Positions 28,301-36,756 of a stretch of DNA of 40,843 nt are shown in pieces. The stretch covers positions 1 through 40,843 of the forward strand of contig CAMAUV010000040.1 in NCBI GenBank assembly GCA_945861415.1, in the 5' to 3' direction. How positions within the stretch are numbered: position 1 is the first letter of the stretch; each line of letters starts with the position of its first letter. The notes below the pieces were generated by a model that had not been told where the DNA came from, did not search any database, and worked only from the letters and a program-made list of their open reading frames with translations. Origin of the DNA: Akkermansia muciniphila (GTDB lineage Bacteria > Verrucomicrobiota > Verrucomicrobiia > Verrucomicrobiales > V1-33). A program made the translations under genes and the position numbers.

Positions 28301-28450
28301 GACGCTCTCTTCAAGCAAGCCTACGCCCGGCCTGCGACACCGGCAGAGTCCGCCGCGTGCATTGAATTCCTCAGCGGCGCGTCCGAAGACCCATACTTCC
28401 GCATCGCCCATGCCATTCTCAATTCCAAGGAACTGATCTATGTCCATTAA
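25340..28450 (+). CDS. Secreted diheme DUF1549/DUF1553 (PSCyt1-PSCyt2-PSD1) protein
   Basis: From ATG 25340 the product has 1036 residues. A signal peptide ([20 protein letters not shown]) is followed by a planctomycete-type cytochrome domain with heme motif CYSCH (57-61) and MPPKAPKLS. PSCyt2/DUF1549 covers about 150-410 and holds a second heme motif, CARCHNH (368-374). A beta-sandwich-like insert of about 300 residues follows, then PSD1/DUF1553 (about 785-1030: [40 protein letters not shown]). The family is exported and abundant in PVC bacteria but biochemically obscure; linked DUF1501 genes are the rule. Here the stop overlaps the DUF1501 start by 11 nt, implying translational coupling. 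The upstream open stretch from 25049 was not taken as coding because the signal peptide would be internal. Confidence 0.9.
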   Translation: MAIIKNRTPISQLSQPIFFAASFLFASSLAIAHAAEITTEQREFFESKVRPVLAENCYSCHNSVDKMKGELALDYRGGVLAKVVVPGDPAKSLLIRAVKHDKDIEAMPPKAPKLSSLSIKHLEEWIAMGAPDPRTEKPTKADLEAQTDWGAMRDRRAQWWSFQPVVKAEPPQAEDAAWNGGAIDQFLYSTQIAKGLQPAPVADPATLVRRLHLILTGLPPAPEVVAAFVAQPTENAYAALVDGLLASPRYGERWARYWMDWYRYAESHGSEGDPSIPHAPQYRDYLIRAFNSDVRGDQLIREHLAGDLLPNPRVNSDLGINESAIGPAHLRMVPHGFGVTDAYDEQITFTDNQIDVVTKAMLGLTVSCARCHNHKFDPISQADFYKFYGIMVSSRPATVNVDSPEQQNLHRAELEKLKDEIRNGFVALWIGDVDAAIGQLEKAELKNIDDKNPLGAWSKLRNVEPENFKAQIFAMRAAFEAGLKHNEETRKNATFYADLRDQATFDQWSRTGNGVGPKVSPAGSFALASEGERVFDGIYPAGIYSHLISKKHNGVIGSIFHEAAGKGASVRAFGERAVVRFTLRSYPLENGLLHPWQRVNATPNWIGMGKYTYWNGEKGFFQINTAADNPVSVGDGSSWFGVLEAYAGNGEMQELGAPLVALQETYKIADRASLLVFYRESLQSAINAWKAGNMTDPQASLLNAFASQEFLANKTSTLPENLKALVENYRRLESEIRIPKRAPGVIEGEVWDQPMLVRGDHKKEEAPVARGFLEVFQGQAYPKTGSGRLQLANDMLSDRNTLTARVLVNRLWHHTFGRGIVASTDNFGKLGSEPTHPQLLDYLAADFRGNGWSMKKLVRGLVMSRAFRSASAPPAANGDKDPENLQLAYFTPRRLDAEAIFDTVRFLSTNDATKRAVFTPMKRNSLDVFLTAFNLPVPTSTTGVRNSTNVPAQALTLMNGKTVNEAARQWAERVHNNSELPTVEAKIDALFKQAYARPATPAESAACIEFLSGASEDPYFRIAHAILNSKELIYVH

Positions 28451-29861
28451 CCAGCACAGCCGCCGCGAATTTCTCAAGCTGACCTCCCGCGGCATCAGCG
28501 CGTACGCTCTCTCGAGCATGGTCAATGCCGCCGGAGCGGCCACATCTCCGGGGGCCCTGCCACAACTGCACCACAAGCCGCGCGCGAAATCGGTGATCTT
28601 TCTCTACATGTCCGGCGGCGTCTCGCATGTGGACACCTTCGACCCCAAGCCGCTGCTCAAGGAGCGCCACGGCCAGCCCATGCCCGTCCCGCTGGAGCGC
28701 ACCCAGTTTGACAACAACGGCAACATCATGGGATCCCCATGGGAGATCGGCAAATACGGGAAGTCAGGCCTCGAGATGACCAACATGCTTCCTAAGATCG
28801 CGGAGCAGGCCGACAATCTGGCCATCATCCGTTCGATGACCGCAAAGTTCAGCGAGCACGCGCAGGGCAACTTTTTCATGCACTCGGGCTTCCCCTTTCT
28901 CGGCTACCCGAGCGCCGGAGCATGGGTGAGCTATGGGTGCGGCTCCATGAACCCAAATCTTCCCGGTTTCATCGTGCTCCGGTCATCGAAGGCCGCCATT
29001 CCCCACGGCGGCGTTAGTCTTTTCGGCAATGCCTTCCTCCCCGCGACTCATCAGGGCTCGATCTTCAACATCTCGGACAGGCAGGCCGTGCCGGACATTA
29101 CGCCAGCCATGCTCGAGGCCGAGCAGCGGCGCTCATTGGACCTCATTGGGAAACTCGACCGTGGTTTTGCCGATCGCGTCGCCGCCAAAGACGCGGTGAT
29201 GGCTTCCGTGAAGAACGCCGAAACCGCCTTCCTCATGCAGGCAGCCGTGCCCCAGCTGACCGACATTTCGTCCGAATCGGATGCCACTAAGCAGCTTTAC
29301 GGCGTCGATAGCTCGAACCGAACCCAGGCGGAATACGGGCGGCAATGCCTGATGGCACGCCGCCTCGTCGAGCGCGGCGTGCGCTTCGTCGAACTCTCGT
29401 GCTGCAATCAGGGCATCGGAGGAGGCAATGCCGCCAATCCGTGGGACCAGCATGGCGAGCTGCAAAAAGGCCACGGTGCCATGGCCGCCCAAATCGACCA
29501 GCCCATTGCCGCGCTCATTGCAGATCTCAAGGAACGCGGAATGCTCGACGAGACGCTCATCGTCTTCACGGGTGAATTCGGGCGCACGCCTTTCTCTCAA
29601 GGCAGCAACGGACGCGACCACAACCCGTATGGTTTCAGCGCATGGCTCGCGGGCGGCGGCATCAAAGGCGGCGTCGCCTACGGCGCCACCGACGACCTCG
29701 GCTACCGCGCCGTCCTCGATGTCAGCACCGTTTACGATCTCTGGGCCACCGTGCTGCATCAGCTCGGCATCGACCACGAACGCCTCACCTTCCGATGGAG
29801 CGGCCGCGACCTGCGATTGACCGACGTGCACGGAAACGTGTGGAAGAGCCTCATCGCCTGA
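28440..29861 (+). CDS. Tat-exported DUF1501 protein, tandem paralog 1
   Basis: The 473-residue product opens with a Tat signal ([14 protein letters not shown]) and matches DUF1501: [22 protein letters not shown] near residue 43, [36 protein letters not shown] near 305, [13 protein letters not shown], and [14 protein letters not shown] with GRDHNP near 380. DUF1501 is related by fold to the sulfatase/alkaline phosphatase superfamily; the conserved Asp, His and Glu positions suggest metal binding, but no activity is established. ATG 28440 lies inside the last codons of the DUF1553 gene, so expression is probably coupled. It is a close duplicate of the next gene. Confidence 0.93.
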   Translation: MSINQHSRREFLKLTSRGISAYALSSMVNAAGAATSPGALPQLHHKPRAKSVIFLYMSGGVSHVDTFDPKPLLKERHGQPMPVPLERTQFDNNGNIMGSPWEIGKYGKSGLEMTNMLPKIAEQADNLAIIRSMTAKFSEHAQGNFFMHSGFPFLGYPSAGAWVSYGCGSMNPNLPGFIVLRSSKAAIPHGGVSLFGNAFLPATHQGSIFNISDRQAVPDITPAMLEAEQRRSLDLIGKLDRGFADRVAAKDAVMASVKNAETAFLMQAAVPQLTDISSESDATKQLYGVDSSNRTQAEYGRQCLMARRLVERGVRFVELSCCNQGIGGGNAANPWDQHGELQKGHGAMAAQIDQPIAALIADLKERGMLDETLIVFTGEFGRTPFSQGSNGRDHNPYGFSAWLAGGGIKGGVAYGATDDLGYRAVLDVSTVYDLWATVLHQLGIDHERLTFRWSGRDLRLTDVHGNVWKSLIA

Positions 29862-29907
29862 GGCAGGGAACTGCTCCACATGGTCCTGATCTCCGCTTCA
29901 ATGCGCC

Positions 29908-31305
29908 GTGACCATTAACCAACACAGCCGCCGCGAATTTCTCAAGCTGACCTCCCGCGGCATTAGCGCGTATGCGCTTTCGAGCCTGATCAATGCCGCC
30001 GGAGCGGCAACGTCCCGGCCCCAACTGCACCACAAGCCGCGCGCGAAGTCGGTGATCTTTCTCTACATGTCCGGCGGCTTCTCGCATGTGGACTCCTTCG
30101 ACCCAAAGCCGATGCTCCAAAAGCTCAACGGCCAGCCCATGCCCGGAACCATCGAGCGCACCCAGTTCGATCAGAACGGGAACATCATGGCTTCGCCGTG
30201 GCTAATCGGAAAATACGGACAGTCCGGCCTCGAGATGACGAACATGTTTCCGAAAATCGCGGAGCGGGCCGACGACCTCGCGATCATCCGCTCGATGACC
30301 GCGAAGTTCAGCGAGCACTCCCAGGGGAATTTCTTCATGCACACCGGCTTTCCCTTTCTCGGTTACCCGGGCGCAGGCGCGTGGGTGAACTATGGGTGCG
30401 GCACGATGAACCCGAACCTTCCCGGTTACATCGTGCTCCAGTCAAAGAAGGCCGTAACGCCCGTCGGAGGCGTGAGCATGTTCGGCAATGCCTTTCTCCC
30501 CGCCACCAACCAGGGCTCTGTCTTTCACCTCTCGAATAACCAGGCCGTGCCCAACATCACGCCAGCCATGCTGAAGGCTGAGCAGCGCCGCTCATTGGAC
30601 CTCATCGGTGGCTTTGCCGATCGCGTCGCGGCCAAAGATGCCGTCATGGCCTCCGTCGCGAATGCGGAGACTGCCTTCCTCATGCAGGAAGCAGTGCCCG
30701 AGCAGACCGATATCACTTCTGAATCCGAGGCCACCAGGAAACGCTACGGAGTGGATAGCCCGAACGCGGTCCAGGCCGACTATGCCCGCCAGTGCCTGAT
30801 GGCCCGCCGGCTCGTCGAGCGCGGCGTGCGCTTTGTCGAACTCTCGTGCTGCAGCGTGGGCATCGGCGAGGGCGGCCCCGAAAACCCATGGGACCAGCAC
30901 GGCGAAATTCACAGGGGCCACGGGGCCATGGCCGAGCAGGTGGACGGCCCCATCGCTGCACTCATTGGTGATCTCAAAGATCGCGGAATGCTCGACGAGA
31001 CGCTCATCGTCTTCGCTGGAGAGTTCGGCCGCACGCCTTTCGCTCAAGGTTCCGGCCGCGACCACAACCCGTTCGGTTTTAGTTTGTGGATGGCCGGCGG
31101 AGGCATCAAAGGCGGCGTCTCCCACGGAGCCACCGACGACCTCGGCTACCGCGCCGTCACCGATGTCAGCACGGTGTACGACCTCTGGGCCACTGTGCTG
31201 CACCAGCTCGGAATCGACCACGAACGACTCACCTTCCGCTGGGGCGGCCGCGACCTGCGACTAACCGACGTCCACGGAAATGTGTGGAAAAGCCTTATTG
31301 CCTGA
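29908..31305 (+). CDS. Tat-exported DUF1501 protein, tandem paralog 2
   Basis: The 465-residue product is highly similar to its upstream neighbour throughout: the Tat signal [59 protein letters not shown] and the same [14 protein letters not shown] ending. It starts with GTG at 29908 where paralog 1 has ATG. The nucleotide sequence after the start is nearly identical in both copies. It is shorter by eight residues: a few are lost after AAGAATS and three after SLDLIGG. The spacing to paralog 1 is 46 bp. Differences are spread along the gene, so both copies appear to be kept under selection. Confidence 0.93.
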   Translation: MTINQHSRREFLKLTSRGISAYALSSLINAAGAATSRPQLHHKPRAKSVIFLYMSGGFSHVDSFDPKPMLQKLNGQPMPGTIERTQFDQNGNIMASPWLIGKYGQSGLEMTNMFPKIAERADDLAIIRSMTAKFSEHSQGNFFMHTGFPFLGYPGAGAWVNYGCGTMNPNLPGYIVLQSKKAVTPVGGVSMFGNAFLPATNQGSVFHLSNNQAVPNITPAMLKAEQRRSLDLIGGFADRVAAKDAVMASVANAETAFLMQEAVPEQTDITSESEATRKRYGVDSPNAVQADYARQCLMARRLVERGVRFVELSCCSVGIGEGGPENPWDQHGEIHRGHGAMAEQVDGPIAALIGDLKDRGMLDETLIVFAGEFGRTPFAQGSGRDHNPFGFSLWMAGGGIKGGVSHGATDDLGYRAVTDVSTVYDLWATVLHQLGIDHERLTFRWGGRDLRLTDVHGNVWKSLIA

Positions 31306-31419
31306 GGCGGGGTCCCATTCCTCCTGGTTCCCAAGATCGACCTTTTATGAATTCAGTCAGCCGCAGATCACCGGAATTGCGGGATTGCCATCGTGTCACG
31401 ATATCCCTTCGCTTGAGAG

Positions 31420-32466
31420 ATGATCCATCCGCCGATTTATGCCACCTCATGTCTCTTCGCTCTCGCCCTGCTCGGCTCGTCCGTCTCGGGACAGGAAACC
31501 AAACCGGCTTACTCTCCTGACCGCTGCGAACTCGTCCCCCTGCCCGACCATCAGGTAAGTTTTCAGATCGACGGGATCGAAACGACCCGCTGGCATTTTG
31601 ATCCCCAATATCCCCGTCCGTTCTTCTTTCCCTTCAATGGACCTTCCGGCAGCACGCTGACGCGAATGGGGCATCCCGGGGCGCAGAACCATGATCACCA
31701 TCGCTCGATCTGGTTCGCGCATAATAAAGTAAACGGCCTCGATTTCTGGGCGGAGAATACAGGCGCGACAATCCGCCAGAAGTTCTGGTATCGATACCGG
31801 GATGGAAACAACGAGGCGATCATGGCCTCGGCGCTTGGCTGGTATGATGCGGCGGGCAAAGAACTCATGGAGCAGGACCTCGTCGCCGCTACGATCCCGC
31901 TGGAGAACGGCGAGCACCTGCTCGAAATACAGATCACGATGCGCCCGGCCAAAGGACAGGAGAAAGTGACTCTGGAAAAAACCAACTTCGGCTTTCTCGC
32001 GGTACGCGTCGCAAAAAGCCTCTGCGAGTATTTCGGCGGTGGTCAATTGACAAACAGTGAGGGCGCCGTCGGTGAGGAGGCGATCTTCGGCAAACCCGCC
32101 CGATGGATGGATTACTCGGGTCCAGTAACGGTCGGCACGGGAAAAGACCGCAAGACCGTGACCGAGGGCATCACCTATTTTGATCACCCGGAGAATCCCC
32201 GATACCCGACTTCATGGCATGTGCGGTCCGACGGATGGATGGGTGCCTCGTTCTGTCTCAGGGAAGGGTTCACCATCACCGCTGATTCCACCCTGACATT
32301 GCGCTATCTGCTCCACTCGCACAGCGGGAGCCATGATCCTGACAAAGCGGCTGCGGTTGCAGCGGAATTCGGAAGGCGGCTTGGTTTTGAGATGGGAAAA
32401 TCAAAACAGGCACACCGCCAGTACGAGGTCTGGAGGATCGGAGGAAAACCGGAAGCGGAGGAATAA
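31420..32466 (+). CDS. Secreted DUF6807 (PmoA-family) protein
   Basis: The 348-residue product has a signal peptide (MIHPPIYATSCLFALALLGSSVSG). Its body matches the group annotated as PmoA family or DUF6807: RPFFFPFNGPSGSTLTRMGHPG, DHHRSIWFAHNKVNGLDFW with a His-rich centre near residue 91, and WMDYSGPVTVGTGKDR. The PmoA name refers to a distant annotation and should not be read as methane monooxygenase. These proteins are common beside DUF1080 and Gfo/Idh/MocA genes in PVC bacteria and are probably carbohydrate-active, but the reaction is unknown. The start follows GAGAG directly; the gap to the DUF1501 gene is 114 bp. Confidence 0.85.
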   Translation: MIHPPIYATSCLFALALLGSSVSGQETKPAYSPDRCELVPLPDHQVSFQIDGIETTRWHFDPQYPRPFFFPFNGPSGSTLTRMGHPGAQNHDHHRSIWFAHNKVNGLDFWAENTGATIRQKFWYRYRDGNNEAIMASALGWYDAAGKELMEQDLVAATIPLENGEHLLEIQITMRPAKGQEKVTLEKTNFGFLAVRVAKSLCEYFGGGQLTNSEGAVGEEAIFGKPARWMDYSGPVTVGTGKDRKTVTEGITYFDHPENPRYPTSWHVRSDGWMGASFCLREGFTITADSTLTLRYLLHSHSGSHDPDKAAAVAAEFGRRLGFEMGKSKQAHRQYEVWRIGGKPEAEE

Positions 32467-32833
32467 GCGGTCACGGCACGGTAAAGGAAACGGTCACGGG
32501 TCCAGTCACTTCCCTTGTTCCTCCCGCCTTTCCCAGATCCCTATTGAACGGTCTCGCCACGCTGTTTCCCGCGAGATTTTATCCGCGGGCTGGGAACCCA
32601 GGGAACCTGCCGGGAACCCCTAGAATCTGTTTGGCAGGGACCTTTTGCATTTAGTCGGCCCTGAGCGCCGTGGCCGAAATCCGACTTCTCCGCAGTTCAT
32701 TAGTGTAAAGGATTTGCGCGATTTTACACCCCTCGACTCACGTTGTGAAGCTTATCTCAGGTTGGAAGATCGTGCGGCCAACACGCGTTCTACGCAACTC
32801 TCACAGCTGTCATTTCCAAATACTATAGTTCCT
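32467..32833. other. Intergenic region upstream of the propeller-HEAT-cytochrome gene
   Basis: These 367 bases contain a perfect spaced dyad at 32703-32729 (separate entry). The stretch 32590-32625 repeats short GGGAAC(C) words (GGGAACCCAGGGAACC, GGGAACCCC). No gene was found: an open frame continuous with the next gene starts at 32645, but its 63 extra residues precede a clear signal peptide and are not taken as coding. Confidence 0.4.
32703..32729. promoter_or_regulatory. Dyad GTGTAAA-N13-TTTACAC, candidate operator
   Basis: Two perfect 7-bp inverted arms, with centres 20 bases apart (two helical turns), lie 105 bp upstream of ATG 32834. The AT-rich arms stand out against the GC-rich surroundings. 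This is the geometry of a homodimeric repressor or activator site; the cognate regulator is not in this window. There is no T-tract, so it is not a terminator. Confidence 0.4.
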
Positions 32834-35599
32834 ATGATCCATCCATCGCTTCTGTCCCTTTCGCTCACTCTCGCAGTATCCTCTGCCGCAGCCAAAAACC
32901 TGGCGCCTGCCGGAGGCCCCGGTGAAAGTCCGGCCGAGCGTGAGTCCCCCGCCGGCATCGCCAAACCGTCGAGCGGGAGTTTCCTGGTCTCCACCGAGAC
33001 GCCTGCGGCGGCCCCGGCTGTGCCCACCCTTGTGCCGGAGGCCATGTTCACCATCGCGGATCCGGACCTAGAAATCACCATTTGGGCCACATCCCCGATG
33101 TTCCAGAATCCGACCAACATCGATTTCGATGCCGAGGGCCGGCTCTACGTCGCGGAAGGCGTGAAATACCGCAACGCCGCCAGGAAACGCCCAGAGGGCG
33201 ACCGCATCGTGATCCTGGAGGACACCGATGGCGACGGTAAGGCAGATAAGTCAGAAGTCTTCGTACAGGACCCAAACTTGGAGGCTCCGCTTGGCGTCAC
33301 CGTGCTGGAGAACAAAGTGGTGGTCGCCATGCCGCCGGATATGTTGCTTTATACGGACGTGAATGGTGACCGGAAGTTCGATCCAGCCACGGACAAGCTC
33401 GATAAGCACTTGTCGGGATTCAACGGTCGCCAGCACGACCACTCGCTGCACAGCGTCACGGTGGGCCCGGATGGACAATGGAACTTCAATGCCGGAAATT
33501 CCGGCGCAGTTTTCAACGACAATTCCGGAAAGACCTTTCGCATTCTCAGCAACTACATGGGCAATCCCAAAGCAAAGGCCGGGGATGCGAGCGACGACGG
33601 CAATGTCTGGGTGGGCGGCTTTTCCGTGCGGATGAATCCCGACGGCACCAACGCCCGCATCGTCGGGCACAACTACCGCAACTCCTACGAGCAGTCGGTC
33701 ACGTCCTTCGGCGATCTCTTTCAAAGCGACAATGATGACCCTCCCGCCTGCCGGGTGGGGGAAGTGATCGAGGGCGGAAATGCGGGATTTGCCTCCGCGG
33801 ACGGGAAGCGCTCATGGGGAGCGGATAAACGCCCCGGCCAGGACGTGCCGACGGCGCAATGGCGCCAGGATGATCCAGGCACCATGCCACCCGGAGATGT
33901 CTATGGCGGCGGCTCGCCCACTGGTGTGGCCTATTATGAAAACGGCGCGCTCGGCGACAAATGGGAGGGCCTCCTGCTCGCCTGCGAAGCCGGCAAGAAC
34001 GTCGTCTTTGGCTACCTGCCGAGGCCCGAAGGTGCAGGCTTCAAACTCGAGCGCATTGATTTCCTGACCTCAAACAAGGAGAAGCAATTCGCTGGGTCCG
34101 ACTTCCTAGGCGGACGACCCAACAACGAACTGAAGACACGTTTCCGCCCCAGCGATGTTGCCGTGGGACCAGACGGTGCGCTTTATGTAGCGGACTGGTT
34201 CGATCCGAAAGTTGGCGGTCACCGAACGCTTGACGATCCTGGTAGTGGCACCATTTACCGCATTGCCCCGAGGGGCTTCAAGTCCGTCGTGCCAAAGCTT
34301 GATCTCAACACGACCGAAGGCCAGATCGCCGCGCTGAAGAGCCCGGCAGTCAACATCAGGAACAGCGGATTCACCCGGCTCAAGGCCCAGGGCGCAAAGG
34401 CGGTGCCTGCCGTCGCCGCGTTGCTGACTGATAAAAATACACACATCGCCGCACGCGCTGTTTGGTTGCTGGCCCAGATGGGTGACGAAGGCCAGAAGAT
34501 GGTCCGTGACCTCCTTAGCGCAAAGGAGGACCGCACCCGCCTCGTAGCTATACGGGCTCTGCGCGCCACGGGTGCAGACGTGCTCGCGCTCGCTGCGCAA
34601 ATGGTTGGAGACGCGGCCCCCATGGTGCGCCGGGAGATCGCCCTCGCTCTACGCGGTGCGGTGGCAAAGGATGCCGTGCCGCATCTGGTGACTATCGCTA
34701 AAGGATTCGACGGAATAGACCGCGCCTACCTTGAGGCCTTTGGCCTTGGCTGCACAGGCAAAGAGCCACTCGTCTATGATGCCTGCCGCCAGGCCATGGC
34801 CGCGGGCGTTGCCGCAGATCAGTGGAGCGAGGCCTTCGCATGGATCGCCTGGCGTCTCCATGTGCCCCGGGCCGTTGCCGATCACAAGGTTCGTGCCCTT
34901 TCGCCCAATGTCGGTGCGGAACATATCAAGCTTTCCCTTACGGCTCTGGCCTTCACACAGACCGCTGCCGCCGCCACGTCCATGATCCAGCTTGCCAACA
35001 CGAACGAATTCTCCCAAAAGGATCTGGCCAAGTGGTGGGTCAACAACCGGAAGGGTACTCTCTGGAAGAATCACGGCATCGACGGCATTCTCGCCGCCAT
35101 GGGTCAGGATCCGGCAAATGTGCAACTGGTGCCTATGCCCATGCCGCCAGAGGTGGCTGATGCGCCAAAGATCGCCCTAGGGGACGTACAGAAACTTCAG
35201 GGCAATGCCGAACAGGGCAAAGTCGCATTCGCTGCGTGCATGGCCTGTCACAAAGTCGGCGATACCGGAGCCGAATACGGGCCGGACCTGACCACCTACG
35301 GCAAGCAGCAGCCCTCAGAGGTGGTCATCAGCGCCATCATCGATCCCTCTGCGGATATCTCCCACGGTTACGAAGGCATGGAGATCACCACCAAAGAAGG
35401 TTTTGTGATCACCGGCATCGTCCTGAGCGACGGCGATTCCGTCCTGATCAAAAGCATGGGCGGCAGCACCCAGAACGTGCCGAAGAGCCACATCGCGAAG
35501 ATGGAGCCGATGAAAAAGTCCCTGATGTATCCGCCGGCGAACCTTGGCCTGGATGCGCAGAAAGTCGCGGACATCGTGGAATGGCTGAAGAATCCGTGA
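32834..35599 (+). CDS. Secreted propeller-HEAT-cytochrome c protein (PVC-type CxxCH family)
   Basis: From ATG 32834 the product has 921 residues. It has a signal peptide (MIHPSLLSLSLTLAVSSAAA), a linker rich in Pro and Ala, then a propeller of the putative membrane-bound dehydrogenase type (about 70-480: NPTNIDFDAEGRLYVAEG, EDTDGDGKAD, DVAVGPDGALYVADWFDPKVGGH). HEAT-like alpha repeats follow (about 490-650, IAARAVWLLAQMGDEGQ). A C-terminal cytochrome c domain (about 790-921) has heme motif CMACH near residue 803 and YGPDLTTYG after it. The domain order is that of a widespread PVC family. The enzyme presumably oxidises an alcohol or sugar and passes electrons to the heme, though the substrate is unknown. 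It is preceded by 367 bp with a candidate operator, so it may have its own promoter. Confidence 0.9.
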   Translation: MIHPSLLSLSLTLAVSSAAAKNLAPAGGPGESPAERESPAGIAKPSSGSFLVSTETPAAAPAVPTLVPEAMFTIADPDLEITIWATSPMFQNPTNIDFDAEGRLYVAEGVKYRNAARKRPEGDRIVILEDTDGDGKADKSEVFVQDPNLEAPLGVTVLENKVVVAMPPDMLLYTDVNGDRKFDPATDKLDKHLSGFNGRQHDHSLHSVTVGPDGQWNFNAGNSGAVFNDNSGKTFRILSNYMGNPKAKAGDASDDGNVWVGGFSVRMNPDGTNARIVGHNYRNSYEQSVTSFGDLFQSDNDDPPACRVGEVIEGGNAGFASADGKRSWGADKRPGQDVPTAQWRQDDPGTMPPGDVYGGGSPTGVAYYENGALGDKWEGLLLACEAGKNVVFGYLPRPEGAGFKLERIDFLTSNKEKQFAGSDFLGGRPNNELKTRFRPSDVAVGPDGALYVADWFDPKVGGHRTLDDPGSGTIYRIAPRGFKSVVPKLDLNTTEGQIAALKSPAVNIRNSGFTRLKAQGAKAVPAVAALLTDKNTHIAARAVWLLAQMGDEGQKMVRDLLSAKEDRTRLVAIRALRATGADVLALAAQMVGDAAPMVRREIALALRGAVAKDAVPHLVTIAKGFDGIDRAYLEAFGLGCTGKEPLVYDACRQAMAAGVAADQWSEAFAWIAWRLHVPRAVADHKVRALSPNVGAEHIKLSLTALAFTQTAAAATSMIQLANTNEFSQKDLAKWWVNNRKGTLWKNHGIDGILAAMGQDPANVQLVPMPMPPEVADAPKIALGDVQKLQGNAEQGKVAFAACMACHKVGDTGAEYGPDLTTYGKQQPSEVVISAIIDPSADISHGYEGMEITTKEGFVITGIVLSDGDSVLIKSMGGSTQNVPKSHIAKMEPMKKSLMYPPANLGLDAQKVADIVEWLKNP

Positions 35600-35679
35600 C
35601 CGGCCGCTGACCGGACCCTCTACAAAGGGGCCCGGCCTGAGAGACTGCCGGCATAGACTGTTTCAAACTTACTACTCCA

Positions 35680-36144
35680 ATTAAGACTCTACTCTACTCT
35701 GCCATTGTTCTATGTGCGCTGCTCTCAGGCTGCACAAGTTCGCAGCCAACTCCGCACACAGTAAGCCCGCACAAGGGGCCTCCGGATGTCAGAGTCAGCG
35801 ACAAATATTCCCGCAGGGCAGTGGACTCGTACGAAGTTTTCCACATCAAAATCCCGGATCATGTTCTCGCTCTGATCAGACTGAAGAACGGAACCCGGCT
35901 TCCCATGCTGTGCAGACTTGATGCAGACGGTATCCAGCCGCTCCCTCAGAGCGTTTTTGCGAGAGGGGGCACCGAAGCTTGGTATGTGATGGTTGAGCCG
36001 AAAATCCGGAAAGGCAAAACAACCGGTCATGCGCTAATGCGCCTCGAATTCCGCATCGTTGCAGGCCGCCTCGTTTCCCGCGACGGCAGAGCGCTTAAGA
36101 AGATGGAGGACAAACCGTATTTGACCGACCGCTCTAAATCCTGA
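35680..36144 (+). CDS. Small lipoprotein, apparent ATT start, family unknown
   Basis: The frame is open from 35641 to TGA 36142-36144. Beginning at ATT 35680 it reads (M)KTLLYSAIVLCALLSGC, a textbook lipoprotein signal with lipobox LSGC and Cys at residue 18. A 136-residue mature part follows, with strand-like stretches (YEVFHIKIPDHVLALIRLKNG and, later, ALMRLEFRIVAGRL). No ATG, GTG or TTG occurs in frame upstream of the lipobox. Either ATT is used as a rare start, or the ATG mutated, or the base call is wrong. A GTG at 35821 would start a protein without signal and is less likely. No family was recognised. The lipobox indicates a membrane-anchored product. Confidence 0.55.
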   Translation: MKTLLYSAIVLCALLSGCTSSQPTPHTVSPHKGPPDVRVSDKYSRRAVDSYEVFHIKIPDHVLALIRLKNGTRLPMLCRLDADGIQPLPQSVFARGGTEAWYVMVEPKIRKGKTTGHALMRLEFRIVAGRLVSRDGRALKKMEDKPYLTDRSKS

Positions 36145-36349
36145 AATTGAAGGTGCGAATCCATCGCTGCACGGTGGCGGGGGAGACATCGCAGAAGTGG
36201 GCCACCGCGGCGCGATCAAGTCCTGTGCCCAGCGCGCGGATGGCGCGCAGCCGCAGGGCATGATGCCGCTGCGGCGTGCAGCGCACAGCCGTCTCCACCT
36301 CGGCAAGCGAGGCGTTTTCGAAATTGGGCATGACGACCGGGCGGCTCAC
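36134..36349 (-). pseudogene. IS630-type transposase helix-turn-helix fragment
   Basis: A leftward frame of 71 codons (GTG 36349, with ATG at 36331) encodes a tetrahelical DNA-binding domain like the N-terminus of IS630/Tc1-type transposases: HALRLRAIRALGTG, then LDRAAVAHFCDVSPATVQRWIRTFN. It stops immediately after the recognition helix, and no DDE catalytic domain follows. It overlaps the 3' end of the lipoprotein frame by 11 bp. It is probably a remnant of a transposon, although a stand-alone HTH protein cannot be excluded. Confidence 0.6.
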
Positions 36350-36756
36350 AACTGCCTGGTAACTATGTCAAGTTATGGAAAGTACAAGTGTTAGGATCGA
36401 AAACTTTTGAGGATGGGTCTAGTTACTCAGCCGCCGTCTCTACGGGGGAGGCACCCCCGTGTTTTCTGGCCTATGGGATGCCAGTGAATTTTAATCAAGA
36501 AAAATTTTTAGCCCGCAGGAGCCGCGCCGGGCACAGCGGATTTTCGCGTCGCGCAATGGCCATCGGAATTGGCGGGTTACAGCCGCCATCTGTATTCCCC
36601 GCCGAAGGTGAATTTTCAAAGTGGCAGGACGAGTGGCCTGCGGATTCCCCAGAAATGGCGGCCACAGTCCTCCACTCCCGGTGAGCCCGTACAAAAATCC
36701 ACCGGGGAACCGGGGAGCCAGCGGCCGTACTCGCTACGGCAAAATAGCCGGGTATG
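36350..36756. other. Intergenic region with possible repeat-derived sequence
   Basis: About 400 bases without a convincing gene lie between the IS630-type fragment and a leftward DUF1501 gene. Both strands hold open frames of 60-100 codons at 36388-36694, but their translations are Arg/Trp/Pro-rich without family motifs. The stretch 36500-36690 has the look of a degenerate dispersed element. A hairpin with a T-tract at 36442-36466 is listed separately. Confidence 0.4.
36442..36466 (+). terminator. Candidate rho-independent terminator
   Basis: Rightward, ACGGGGG, a five-base AGGCA loop and CCCCCGT form a perfect GC-rich 7-bp stem, followed by GTTTTC. The T-run is short, so strength is uncertain. 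It would stop transcripts coming from the rightward lipoprotein gene, about 300 bp upstream. Confidence 0.4.

Noticed and set aside
32645..32833. N-terminal extension of the propeller-HEAT-cytochrome gene
   Set aside because: It would place the signal peptide at residue 64 and covers the dyad-containing upstream region; ATG 32834 is better.
36724..36740. GCCGTA/TACGGC hairpin near the end of the leftward DUF1501 gene as its terminator
   Set aside because: The T-run lies on the wrong side for leftward transcription, and only AAAA follows it rightward.
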